This document shows positions 44,580-54,213 of a stretch of 64,000 nt of DNA, piece after piece. Location: NCBI GenBank assembly GCA_033977485.1, contig CM066990.1, positions 14,636,001 through 14,700,000 of the forward strand. Reading direction: 5' to 3'. Within the stretch, counting starts at the first letter, position 1; every line of letters starts with the position of its first letter. Both the position numbers and the translations under genes were made by a program. The stretch is from Hydrangea macrophylla (lineage: Eukaryota; Streptophyta; Magnoliopsida; Cornales; Hydrangeaceae). A model generated the notes under the pieces. The model was given only the letters and a program-made list of their open reading frames with translations. It was not told where the DNA came from and ran no database searches.

Positions 44580-44705
44580 ACCTCGATCGATCGACGTGCT
44601 TTCGATCGATCGAACTTCTTCATCTCTCGATCGATCGAGTTATCTTCGATCGCTCGACTATGTCTCTGGTCCGATCGATCGAACTACATTCGATCGATCG
44701 AACAC
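44580..44705. repeat. GATCGATCGAA cluster, Athila-B 3' LTR (inner)
   Basis: Seven units in 125 bp, most with the full CGATCGATCGA core; the cleanest cluster in the window. Confidence 0.85.
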
Positions 44706-45198
44706 AGGAATAAAACTATTGCATGGCAGAGGTCTGAAATCACGGTTTCATCGCGATTTCCCAACCCTGGACTACTCAGACATGATCTGGGGAGTCTCAG
44801 ATTTATTCTTAACGTGAGAGTTCATTAAAGGCATGCTTGTTTGCGAGTTTTTCATGAAAACTATGAAAACTAATGGTTTTAACTTATCTAGCAACAATAC
44901 TACAATATTGAAAGATAAACTGTGATTAACTAGATGCAGAATATAAACAAAACAATAACAAGTAACCTGGAACAAAGAAAATGAAGTATTATTATGAAGC
45001 AATCCAAGCTAACAATGGTGAATCTTGATAATTCCTACAAAAACAATAAAACTCTCTCCTCTCTCTTATGAAAACTGATGAAAACCCAGTTGGGTGCCTC
45101 CCTGGACGTAAACACAATAAGTATATATATCCTAAACCTAATGCTAGGGTTCAAAAACCCGTTTCTGCTGCTTGCGCGAATAATCTGATAAAAGGCAT

Positions 45199-45310
45199 CC
45201 TCGATCGATCGAAAAACTCTCGATCGATTGAACTGCAGACACGTCGATCGCTTGAACTCCACTCGATCGATCTAAACGTCTATCGCTCGAAGCATGTTCG
45301 ATCGCTCGAA
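45199..45310. repeat. GATCGATCGAA cluster, Athila-B 3' LTR (outer)
   Basis: Six units, mixing CGATCGATCGAA with the variant CGATCGCTCGAA. Confidence 0.85.
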
Positions 45311-45562
45311 CCTTGTATTTCAGCTTTGAGTTGTCTTCATCTGTACTAAGCACTCCCTTTTATCACATTCTTCAATCTTGTACACAGCAGCAGCAACCTG
45401 CACAAATAATCACTAAAACAATACCACTGATCATAGTTTAATCAATTTGTGTAAAAGCTGGTATTGTAATTCAAACTGCAGATAAACAGGGGAATTGTAG
45501 ACTTGTCTAGTGTATTTTCCTCTTTTAGCGCGGTTGTATTTTATAAATACCCCCACTTATCA

Positions 45563-45576
45563 CAACCCCCAACTAG
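45563..45576 (-). other. Polypurine tract (Athila-B)
   Basis: Minus strand AGTTGGGGGTTG directly before TGATAAGTGGGGG. Confidence 0.85.
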
Positions 45577-47628
45577 TGATTTGCTAGTCCCTAGCAATAA
45601 AGCGAAAAGAAAAACAAGCTAACTACTACTACAACGACTAGAGTAACAAAAATAAACTAAAGCAAACTAATCTAATTTAGAAAGAGACACTACCTAACTC
45701 ACTTTCGCAGGAATCGCGGTTGCATTTAGCAAATGCAACAAGCCGTTAAACCCCTAGGTTCCCCTAGTGGACGAGTGTTGTCTCGTGAGGGTTTGCAGTG
45801 AATCTACCCACAAAATTCTAGATTTTTAAGCTCAAAAAGATATAGAAAAACTTATAAACATTCTTTCCCATTTGACTATCAATTTAGCTCCACATAACAT
45901 ATCACCCTCATACAAACCATGAAGAAATCCACATGTTCCTCATGTCACCAAGATAAATATACACATGCATTACATTCATGTATCCATGTGTGTGAAGTCA
46001 ACAGTTATACATCTAACTTTATTAAGAATTGTTCAGACTATCATACTCTTGGAACTTGTAGTTTCAACTCGATTCTCACATGGGTCTGCACTCAAAAATG
46101 AACATCTCACAGAAACTTGTTTAGACATGATCGCTCATGGTGTGAAACTTTAATAAGAGTGATGTTCTGGCTGCTAGTGTTTCACACCTAACTCGATGAA
46201 GAACAAACATTTAGAGTGTATAGTCTCATGAAAGGAATACTACTTATTAGAGGAGCGAAATACCGTGGATACTCAAAGTACACGTTCATGTTCAAACCAA
46301 GTTGTTAAAAATCATTAAGACTTTGACTTTTCGACTTATATTCAGTGAAGTGAAGATAAGAGAGGCAAGAATTGCACATCCTTAGCTTGTGATAGTGACT
46401 AGTTTATTTCTTCTTCATTCCAACCATCCTCTATTTTCATATATATTTATTTCTCTTTTTTTTTTTAACAAGTAGAGTCCTTCCCACATTTTAACAAGTA
46501 GAGTCCTTCCCACAACTACGCCCTTCTCGTCAAATACTTCAACAATTTTAATCACATTAGATGTGCAATTGAGTTTATGGAGGTTAAAGTATCAAATGAA
46601 GGGTTTTGGGCTTTCATATTGGCAATATTTAATCAGTGTGGGGTTAAGAGATTCTTGGATGTTGATACAGGTATATGAAAAAGGTAAGGAATGAATACGA
46701 TGGCTTAAATCATTTTTCTTAACTTCTTAGTTTTAGCACTTCGATGTTCATTGAGTTTTAATTGGTAAATCCTGAACGTTCTCCTCTAATAAACAGCCTA
46801 AATGAAGAATTTTGAGACTATTCAACGAATTTAAAGTATATTCAAGAAAAACAATTCGAATTTATTGTGATAAGTCCCTCAGAAATGAAGTTTGGGCTCA
46901 AAAACTCACTAAGGGTAACTAGTTTCCACTATTTATTCTTTAAAGCATAAAAGTCGTATCAACTCTTGTTTAAGTTTTCAGCATAACTATTAACACGTGC
47001 AAATGGATGTTGGATACCAGAATGTTCAACATATGCATTTGTCTTAGTGACACTAGAAAAACGCGTGAATACAATTCATAAGAGGATGAGATTAACATGA
47101 ATGTATCATCGCTTGATAACGGTTAAGTAAGAGAGAATATTTTTAAGTTTTCCACCGATAAAGTTCACAATAACAAAATGTGCAATGAAATGAAGTAAAT
47201 CAGATTGCTAGTAACATAAACATGCTCGGGTGATAATCTATTTACATCCCACCCCCAACTGAAAATCGCGATGACCTCAGAAGTGGATTTTCAACAATAA
47301 ATAAAAAGATATCACCTGCTAAAGCAACGCAAGGACTGCAAGCGTAACAATCTGTAAAGACATATGCAATCTCCAAGCAACCAAGATCAAACAAAAGATA
47401 TACAAAGATATAATAAGCATATGATCTTATAAATAATAACAAAGATATCACTGGAAAGATAAGCCAATGCAGAGGACAGAACAGTGATAAAATGTAACCA
47501 CACCTAAACAGCTACCAAAACCAAAATACACATATAATCCATAGAACTAAAATCCAAAAGACATAAGAGGAGAGAGATAAGAAAAAGAAAATACAACAAA
47601 ACTCTCCAAACACTCGCAAAATCACGAC
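45577..47628. other. Athila-B 3' untranslated region
   Basis: About 2 kb between the third ORF and the PPT, homologous to 9728-11586 of Athila-A. No reading frame is conserved between copies. A 24 bp direct repeat (AACAAGTAGAGTCCTTCCCACA) occurs at about 46468 and 46493. Confidence 0.65.
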
Positions 47629-49101
47629 CTAAATATCCTCCGCAACATCTGATAATATCTCGATCGGCGCATCAGAGGTATCCGCAACTCCACCCTCAGC
47701 AACAGTACGAGCCGTCGTCGGGTCACTCTCAGTGATGACTGAAGGTGGTGGAAGTGGGGGCTTTGCAGAAGGTGGTGCTGCCGCGGACGATGGTGGAACA
47801 GGATCAGTATGTGGTGGTAGGGTCTCAGAAGTGGACGGATCAACATTAGGATGTGCAGTAGGGGGAGTAGTGGTAGGTGGGTCAGTGGTAACCGGTGCGG
47901 TAGCAGGAGTGGCATGAGGTGGCGGTGTATGTAAGGACTGGTCAACCCCAAACTGAATCAGAATAGCCTCTAACAATGTCGTCATGTGGGCCACCCGGCC
48001 CTCGAGTCTGATCCGAGCCTCCCTCTCCTCCAATAATAGCTCATGAACCGTCGGGAGAGGCACAGATGACGAAGACTCTCCCTGGGCCTGAGTTTGAGCC
48101 TGAGATCGCTGTCTCAGCTCAAGCTGTACAACTTCCACCAGAGGATCAACCTCATCGTCACAATCAAGCTCCTCAGCCTCTGTCGGCGTCCCTGAAGCTG
48201 CACCCTCTGTATCGGTGCCATCTACTCTCCTCCTCTTCTCTCCAACCTTCGCTTTCCCCTTACCCTTCCTTTTTCTCCTCTGAGCATCTCAACGGTGAGA
48301 AGCTGTCTCGCCAAAGCGACTGCGAGCCTGAGAAGTCGTATCATCAGGTAAGGGAAGGAGGCCAGCCTGCTCAATCACCCTGTGAATGGCCCAAGTACCT
48401 TTCAGGTGCTTCTTGGCAGCAATGTATCGAGTGGGGTGCCTCATGAAATCAATATATAGGCGAGGCAAACAGACTGGTAACCCCGTCCCGATGGCATATA
48501 AAACATGAGCATACCAGGCAGCAATCATCTCCCGGTAGGAGGTCACCAACAGGCAATTGCTCAAAGCAAGGTGGAGCATATGATAATTATCCGTCAAATA
48601 AATGTCAGCAATAAGGGCCGTACCATCCCAGCTCGGTAAAGCACCCCCGGTAAGCTCTCGGATAACAGCAGTGGGTGAGAGCACTGGTGTGCCAGCACGG
48701 TGCGGGCATACACAATCGGGCACCTCCGGGTCTCCTAAAGCAGCTGAGACGGTAGCCGGACTGAACACAATCTCCCGGCCGCGGAAAAATGATCGCAGTG
48801 TGAATGCGGCATCGGGATCTCTAATCATCGTCGCGCAAGCTGCGCGAATCCACGAGAGATTCACTCTCTTCGCCTGAGAGAGCAAATCGTACCAGTGTGG
48901 CATGGCTCGGAGGCGGGCGAGATACCAGGGAGTAGCGAGCCATGCCGTCTCAAGTGGTCGCTCTATCATGACCTTCCTGGATTGGAAGTAGCGTGTGAAC
49001 CACTGGCGGTCGGGAGTATGCCGGAAGCCATGATGTGGGACCGGGTCAGGAATGGCTCTGTCAAAAGGCTTCTCCCTGTGATACCCTGTAACATGGTTCA
49101 T
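47629..49101 (-). CDS. Athila-B third ORF ('putative plant transposon protein'-like), one stop
   Basis: About 490 codons from MNHVTGYHREKPFD. The N-terminal 270 residues form the block related to plant transposon proteins found downstream of pol in Athila (HGFRHTPDRQWFTRYFQ, MIERPLETAWLATPWYLARLR, GREIVFSPATVSAALG, MLHLALSNCLL). A TGA at about 48295 stands between ASHR and DAQRRKRK, best explained by CGA to TGA. Then follow a basic nuclear-localisation-like stretch (KGKAKVGEKRRR), an acidic linker, a short coiled coil (VHELLLEEREARIRLEGRV) and a Pro/Thr/Ser-rich tail. The position is where retroviral env would be, but I see no signal peptide or convincing transmembrane segment; the basic stretch argues against an envelope role. 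Function unknown. Confidence 0.8.
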
Positions 49102-49187
49102 TGCAAAGATCCTAAAATGGAAAAAGAAAAGAAACTATAAATGAAAATAGAAAACTACAGAGAAAAGAGAAAACTGCCACTGCCATA

Positions 49188-49315
49188 GTTCGAGCGATCG
49201 AACTTGTATCGATCGATCGAACACCATAAATCGTCGATCGCTCGAACTCTCTCGATCGATCGAACAACGTGATTTTTTGATCGCTCGAATATGTTCGTTC
49301 GATCGATCGAGCACA
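49188..49315. repeat. GATCGATCGAA cluster, Athila-B internal (proximal)
   Basis: Six units just upstream of the third ORF, including TTCGTTCGATCGATCGAGC and TATCGATCGATCGAACACC. Confidence 0.82.
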
Positions 49316-49614
49316 GAGATGCAGCAGCAACGGGAAAGAAATCGAAAAAGAAAAAGAAGACAACAAAACAAAGTAACGAAACTAAGACGAACAAGAGAAA
49401 GGTCAAGCAACCTATGGGGGGGGCACCCCCCATAAAGATTGGAACAAAAATGGAAAAAGGGGAAGCTCGTGGCCTTACCTTGGGAGATGGGTGCAGAGGG
49501 GGGTGAGGGTGATGAAGAGGATGATGCAGGGGGAAAGGGTGGGACTCGAAGCCTTCAAAAATGGGGTGGATAGATGGGGGTTGATGAGAATCGCCCCAAA
49601 ACCTTCTGTCGCCG

Positions 49615-49795
49615 ATCGCTCGAGAGAGTGAAGGAGATGAAGAGACTGATGAAGTGTACGCTGGACGCTTCATTTAAATACAATTCTCGATCGATCGAGA
49701 TGTGTTCGAGCGATCGAACAGTCGATCGATTGAGATATTTCAAGCGCTCGAGAAATTGATACGTTCGATCGATTGAGAAACTTTCGATCGATCGA
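49615..49795. repeat. GATCGATCGAA cluster, Athila-B internal (distal)
   Basis: Seven units in 180 bp, including CTTTCGATCGATCGAACC. Confidence 0.82.
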
Positions 49796-50127
49796 ACCTA
49801 GATTTTCCAAAACATCACATAATTTAGACACAATGTACCCCCAACTAGCCAACATTATTCTAGACATACAGTAGAATGATAAAACAGTGCAGTACAGGAC
49901 ATGTAAGCCAAAAACGCATCCTCATAATAGATAATTGCAATTTTTTTATTTAAATAAGACTTGATAATAGCATCCATATTGCAAAATTATTTCCCCCAAT
50001 GGTATTAAAGACATTATTTAACTAAAGAAAACCAAAAATAAAACTAAAACCAATAAAATTCTGTCAAGAATTATACTCCAGTTGATAAACGAAAGATGAA
50101 ATGAACGGAAACAACTGAAATACAGCA

Positions 50128-51072
50128 CTATTCTTTGAGCATAAAGATTTCCTCTTCCACAATCGCTTCATGATCCGCCGAATTTTCAAAAGTGGAGTCC
50201 AAACTTGATGATTCCCTTTCCCAGAACAGTCGGAAAGCCGCCAGGACATCATCGAGCAAGTCTGAAGTCTCTAAGGAATTGAAAGCCCATGTAAGAGGTG
50301 ATCCCGTTGGAGACACGGATAACGGAGTGAAATTGTGCAACGGACTTTCCTCTTGCAGTGGAGTGTCTGGGGGCCTTATGTAGGGTCCAAAGCCATGAAA
50401 AAGTTGATGCGGAAGGAATACCGGAATACCATTAAGAAACATAGTGACAATCCTAGACAAGGAAAAGAAAACAAAAGACAAACAAACCGATATTAAAAAT
50501 AACAGAACACAAGAAACACGGATTAAACACGAAAAGAAAAAACAAGGAACAGAAACAAAATACAAAGACATGTGACAAAGTTCCAACCTCACTATTGACA
50601 TAAATTCCCAAAATGCACTAGCTGGTAAGGGACATTGGAGCCTGAATAGCAGAAAGCTCAAGTGCACATAGCGGTATGGGACCAACTCGGGAGCAAGGAA
50701 GTCATCAACAAAAACAAAGACGGCATTGTGGCATTCTGGGACAACATCCTGGAGGTTATGATCCTCCCATGGCTCCCACATATCATCATTTTCCCATTGT
50801 GCCATGAGTGCATCATCCACCATTCTCCCCATGTACAGGTCTTCTTCCTCATCCACATCCTCGTCATCCTGAAATCCCATATTTTCATATGGATTGATAT
50901 CAAGGAGGGCCGGTGGGTATGGAATGTACCCTTGAGCAGCATCAATAAGAGAATGAGCTTCAGGGTCTTGATGAATCAAGGGGCAGGGTGTGAGTTCACC
51001 CTCAGTCCAGGTGCCACAACGACATTCTGAATCAGCCCATGAACCGATAGAATGAACATCATCACCTCGCAT
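50128..51072 (-). CDS. Athila-B accessory ORF, unknown acidic protein, probably spliced
   Basis: An open frame of 314 codons between integrase and the third ORF. The N-terminal half is conserved with Athila-A (GSWADSE, AAQGYIPYPPALLDINPYENMG, VDDALMAQWENDDMWEPW, LQDVVPECHNAV, FRLQCPLPASA) and strongly acidic. Residues about 165-215 are Phe/Leu/Cys/Ser-rich; this could be a membrane segment, but the matching stretch in Athila-A is full of stops while both flanks are kept, so a T-rich intron of about 140 bp (about 50453-50592, ending CCTTGTCTAG) is more likely. The C-terminal part (IRPPDTPLQEESP through EAIVEEEIFMLKE) is again conserved. TTGTTGCAG-type acceptor at 51081 precedes the ATG by nine bases, so the message may arise by splicing from an upstream donor. 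I recognise no domain. Confidence 0.6.
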   Translation of the reverse strand: MRGDDVHSIGSWADSECRCGTWTEGELTPCPLIHQDPEAHSLIDAAQGYIPYPPALLDINPYENMGFQDDEDVDEEEDLYMGRMVDDALMAQWENDDMWEPWEDHNLQDVVPECHNAVFVFVDDFLAPELVPYRYVHLSFLLFRLQCPLPASAFWEFMSIVRLELCHMSLYFVSVPCFFFSCLIRVSCVLLFLISVCLSFVFFSLSRIVTMFLNGIPVFLPHQLFHGFGPYIRPPDTPLQEESPLHNFTPLSVSPTGSPLTWAFNSLETSDLLDDVLAAFRLFWERESSSLDSTFENSADHEAIVEEEIFMLKE

Positions 51073-51224
51073 CTATGCACCTGCAACAGAGTGGTTAAGG
51101 TATAACGGATTAGAACTAGATCACAAACACAAAAGAATGAACAAAGACTTAAAACAAAAGAGAACAACTAAAATGCAGGGAAAGATAATGAATACAACAA
51201 CAAAATGGAACTCCCCTTTGGAAT

Positions 51225-52574
51225 TTAAGTGGGAGAATAGTTGGGCTCATCCAGCTGGATGTGCTCAACTTCAGTTTCGAAGTTTTCCAAGAACGGTTTC
51301 AATCTTTGGCCATTGACCTTGAAACAATCATCATTCTTTGGATTGACGAGCTCAACCGCCCCGTGTGGAAAGACAATTTTTACAATGAACGGGCCTGTCC
51401 AATGGGAACGGAGCTTTCCTGGGAAAAGGTGGAGGCGAGAGTCATACAGCAAAACTTTCTGCCCCGGCTCAAATGATTTACGAAAGATCGTACGATCGTG
51501 GCGAGCCTTCAACCTTTCCTTATGCAACCTTGCAGAGTCATACGCATCTCGTCGTATTTCCTCTAGTTCTGCAAGTTGGAGCTTGCGTAATTGACCTCCT
51601 TCTTGAATATCAAAGTTCAATGAGCGTGTCGTCCAGTAAGCTTTGTGTTCAATTTCAACAAGAAGGTGGCAAGCTTTCCCGTAAACCAATCTATATGGGG
51701 ACATACCAAGATTCGTCTTATAAGCAGTGCGGTATGCCCATAAAGCGTCGGTCAGCTTGTATGCCCAGTCTTTTCGATTGGAGCTAACCGTCTTTTTGAG
51801 AATATGCTTGATTTCTCGGTTAGCCAATTCTGCTTGCCCATTAGACTGTGGATGATAGGCAAGAGCGATTTTATGGTGGACTCCGTATTTCTTGAGAAGT
51901 GACTCCAAGGGCCTATTGCAGAAATGTTTGCCTTGGTCACTTAGTAAAGCTTTCGGAGTTCCAAAACGAGACAAGATATGCTCTCTTAGAAAGGACATGA
52001 CCGTTCTGTGGTCATTGCGTCTCGTTGGTATTGCTTCAACCCATTTTGACACATACTCTACAGCAAGGAGTATGTATTCACAGTTATTAGACTTGGGAAA
52101 TGGGCCCATAAAATCTATGCCCCAACAATCAAATATCTCAATTGTGATGATAGGGGTTAAAGGCATAGAATTCCTTTTAGAAATAGTTCCAAGCTTTTGA
52201 CAGCGTTGGCATGTCTTGCAAAAGGAATATGCATCTTTGAAAAATGTGGGCCAGTAAAAACCGCTTTGTAGAACTTTTTGTGCGGTCTTCTGTGATGCGA
52301 AGTGGCCACCACATGCCTCAGAATGGCATGATGCTAAAATCACGGTTATATCGTCATTGGGGACGCAGCGCCTGATAACCTGATCAGCACAGTATTTGAA
52401 AAGATATGGGTCATCAAAGAAGAAATGACGCGCAAACGAGAGGAACTGTTTCCTGTCTTGGTTTGACCAATGAGTCGGTGTTTCACCCGTGACAAGGTAA
52501 TTTACAATATCAGCATACCAAGGCAGACTACTTACTGCCAGTAGCTGTTCGCCCGGATTCAGTATTGTTGACAA
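51225..52574 (-). CDS. Athila-B integrase
   Basis: A 449-codon frame covering the whole integrase. The N-terminal zinc-binding region is [17 protein letters not shown] to FCKTCQRCQ. The catalytic triad is visible and intact: Asp in [11 protein letters not shown], Asp in [11 protein letters not shown] and Glu in [13 protein letters not shown]. The C-terminal domain runs through [53 protein letters not shown] and WTGPFIVK. The frame start near 52574 overlaps the RNase H frame, and the reading frame changes at about 52550, so a single-base lesion separates integrase from the rest of pol. The enzyme would insert element cDNA, with 5 bp staggered cuts as the CGCTT duplication shows. Confidence 0.93.
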   Translation of the reverse strand: MSTILNPGEQLLAVSSLPWYADIVNYLVTGETPTHWSNQDRKQFLSFARHFFFDDPYLFKYCADQVIRRCVPNDDITVILASCHSEACGGHFASQKTAQKVLQSGFYWPTFFKDAYSFCKTCQRCQKLGTISKRNSMPLTPIITIEIFDCWGIDFMGPFPKSNNCEYILLAVEYVSKWVEAIPTRRNDHRTVMSFLREHILSRFGTPKALLSDQGKHFCNRPLESLLKKYGVHHKIALAYHPQSNGQAELANREIKHILKKTVSSNRKDWAYKLTDALWAYRTAYKTNLGMSPYRLVYGKACHLLVEIEHKAYWTTRSLNFDIQEGGQLRKLQLAELEEIRRDAYDSARLHKERLKARHDRTIFRKSFEPGQKVLLYDSRLHLFPGKLRSHWTGPFIVKIVFPHGAVELVNPKNDDCFKVNGQRLKPFLENFETEVEHIQLDEPNYSPT

Positions 52575-52842
52575 AAGTCAACTGTGACAAATGGTCCGCA
52601 ACCACATTCTCTACTCCTTTCTTATCTTTGATTGTTAGATCAAACTCTTGGAGTAAGAGTATCCAGCGAATGAGCCATTGTTTAGCGTCTTTCTTGGACA
52701 ACAGATACTTGAGGGCCGAATGATCTGTAAAACAGACGATTGGTAGCCCTATCAGATAAGACCTAAACTTGTCCAAAGCGAATACTATAGCCAACAGCTC
52801 CTTTTCAGTAGTTGTATAATTCATTTGAGCTTCATTTAAAGT
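52528..52842 (-). pseudogene. Athila-B RNase H, C-terminal part
   Basis: Continues the RT-RNase H frame after a TGA at about 52839 (YYAS then [30 protein letters not shown]; relatives have Arg or Lys, so CGA to TGA fits). Contains TTTEKELLA (catalytic Glu region), [13 protein letters not shown] (Asp) and VADHLSQL (last Asp/His region). RNase H would degrade the RNA strand during cDNA synthesis. Confidence 0.88.
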
Positions 52843-54213
52843 TCAGCTAGCATAGTATATCACGTATGGCTTATTGTCCTTTCTCTGGCCTAGGACCGCG
52901 CCAATGGCGTAATCACTAGCATCGCACATTAACTCGAAAGGCAGACTCCAATCAGGTGCCTGTATTATAGGTGCGGAGGTGAGAAGCTCTTTTAGATCCT
53001 CGAAGGACTTTTGGCAACTCTCTGACCACTCGAATGGTGCATCTTTGACAAGAAGTTGACAAAGAGGTCGAGAGATTGCACTGAAGTTCTGGATAAATCG
53101 ACGATAAAATCCTGCATGCCCCAAGAATGAACGGATGTCTCTCACTGTACGGGGGACAGGTAGATTTGAGATTATGTCGATTTTGGCCTTATCTACTTGG
53201 ATTCCTGCATCGGAGATTATATGGCCGAGGACTATTCCCTTGGTCACCATAAAGTGACATTTTTCCCAATTCAAAACTAGGTGTTTGTCCTCACATCGCA
53301 TTAACACCTGCTCGAGATTGCTGAGGCAATCTTCAAAGCTATGGCCAAACACCGAAAAATCATCCATGAAGACCTCAAGGATGTTTTCGACCATGTCACT
53401 AAATATGCTTAGCATGCACCGCTGAAAGGTAGCCGGTGCATTACATAAGCCAAACGGCATTCGACGGTAGGCAAATGTACCAAATGGACAGGTGAATGTG
53501 GTTTTCTCCTGATCTTCAGGAGCAATTTCAATTTGATTATATCCACTATATCCATCCAAGAAATAGTAATACTTGTGACCTGCCACACGTTCTAGCATTT
53601 GATCCATGAATGGCAAGGGAAAATGGTCTTTTCGGGTCACAGTATTCAACTTCCTGTAGTCAATACACATCCTCCATCCAGTGGGGACACGTGTTGGTAC
53701 TAATTCACCATCTTTGTTCGGGATGACCGTTATGCCTGCTTTCTTTGGAACCACTTGGGTTGGACTAACCCAAGGACTATCAGATATTGGATAAATCATC
53801 CCAACATCAAGTAGTTTGAGCACTTCCTTTTTAACTACTTCTTGCATGTTGGGATTCAGACGCCTTTGCATTTGCCTTGAGGGTTTAGCGTCTTCCTCCA
53901 GATATATCTTATGAGTGCATATGGATGGGCTTATGCCTTTGAGGTCAGCAATTGTCCATCCCATAGCATCCTTATGCTTGGTCAGCATTTGCACTAACTT
54001 ACCTTCCTGTTCATGAGTTAAAGTAGATGAAATGATCACAGGGTAGGTTTTTCCAGTCCCTAGGAATGCGTATTTTAGCTCTTTGGGTAGCTCCTTTAAC
54101 TCTAACTCTGGAAACTGAAAACTAGAAGGCATTGCCAACTTAGTTTTAGGAGGCAATTGTTCATATGGCATTACCCACATGCATTCTGCTCTATCCTCCT
54201 CTATCGTATCCAT
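52843..54213 (-). CDS. Athila-B reverse transcriptase and RNase H N-terminus
   Basis: A 456-codon frame. After the protease-RT linker come all seven RT blocks: ISPSICTHKIYLEEDAKPSR, GWRMCIDYRKLNTVT, FPLPFMDQMLERVAG, YYFLDGYSGYNQI, FAYRRMPFGLCNAPATFQRCM, the active site EVFMDDFSVFG, and LGHIISDAGI, then the connection (RSFLGHAGFYRRFI) and RNase H opening FELMCDASDYAIGAVLGQR. Active-site residues are intact. The first ATG overlaps the upstream gag-protease frame by 23 bp; comparison with Athila-A, where the two are one frame, shows a small indel at about 54200 rather than programmed frameshifting. Confidence 0.94.
   Translation of the reverse strand: MDTIEEDRAECMWVMPYEQLPPKTKLAMPSSFQFPELELKELPKELKYAFLGTGKTYPVIISSTLTHEQEGKLVQMLTKHKDAMGWTIADLKGISPSICTHKIYLEEDAKPSRQMQRRLNPNMQEVVKKEVLKLLDVGMIYPISDSPWVSPTQVVPKKAGITVIPNKDGELVPTRVPTGWRMCIDYRKLNTVTRKDHFPLPFMDQMLERVAGHKYYYFLDGYSGYNQIEIAPEDQEKTTFTCPFGTFAYRRMPFGLCNAPATFQRCMLSIFSDMVENILEVFMDDFSVFGHSFEDCLSNLEQVLMRCEDKHLVLNWEKCHFMVTKGIVLGHIISDAGIQVDKAKIDIISNLPVPRTVRDIRSFLGHAGFYRRFIQNFSAISRPLCQLLVKDAPFEWSESCQKSFEDLKELLTSAPIIQAPDWSLPFELMCDASDYAIGAVLGQRKDNKPYVIYYAS

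Larger units (their letters stand above)
43916..45562 (-). repeat. 3' LTR of Athila-B (1647 bp)
   Basis: TGACACGATAG to CCCCCACTTATCA on the plus strand. GATCGATC clusters at 44580-44705 and 45199-45310. Confidence 0.94.
49102..50127. other. Athila-B region between accessory ORF and third ORF
   Basis: Non-coding. Two GATCGATC clusters (49188-49315 and 49615-49795) flank a GGTGGATGGG/CCCCAC-rich segment, with TATTTAAATG at about 49671-49680 that could be a TATA-like element on the minus strand upstream of the third ORF. No ORF is conserved with Athila-A. Confidence 0.6.

Noticed and set aside
50450..50600. Phe/Leu-rich segment of the Athila accessory ORF considered as a transmembrane helix of an envelope protein
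   Set aside because: The T-rich DNA gives such residues by chance, Athila-A has stops in the same stretch while flanks are conserved, and splice-like ends are present. An intron is more likely, though not proven.
52528..52842. Possible programmed frameshift between RT-RNase H and integrase in Athila-B
   Set aside because: An in-frame TGA and a separate frame change lie close together with no slippery heptamer seen, and Athila pol is normally one frame. Mutational decay is the simpler reading.
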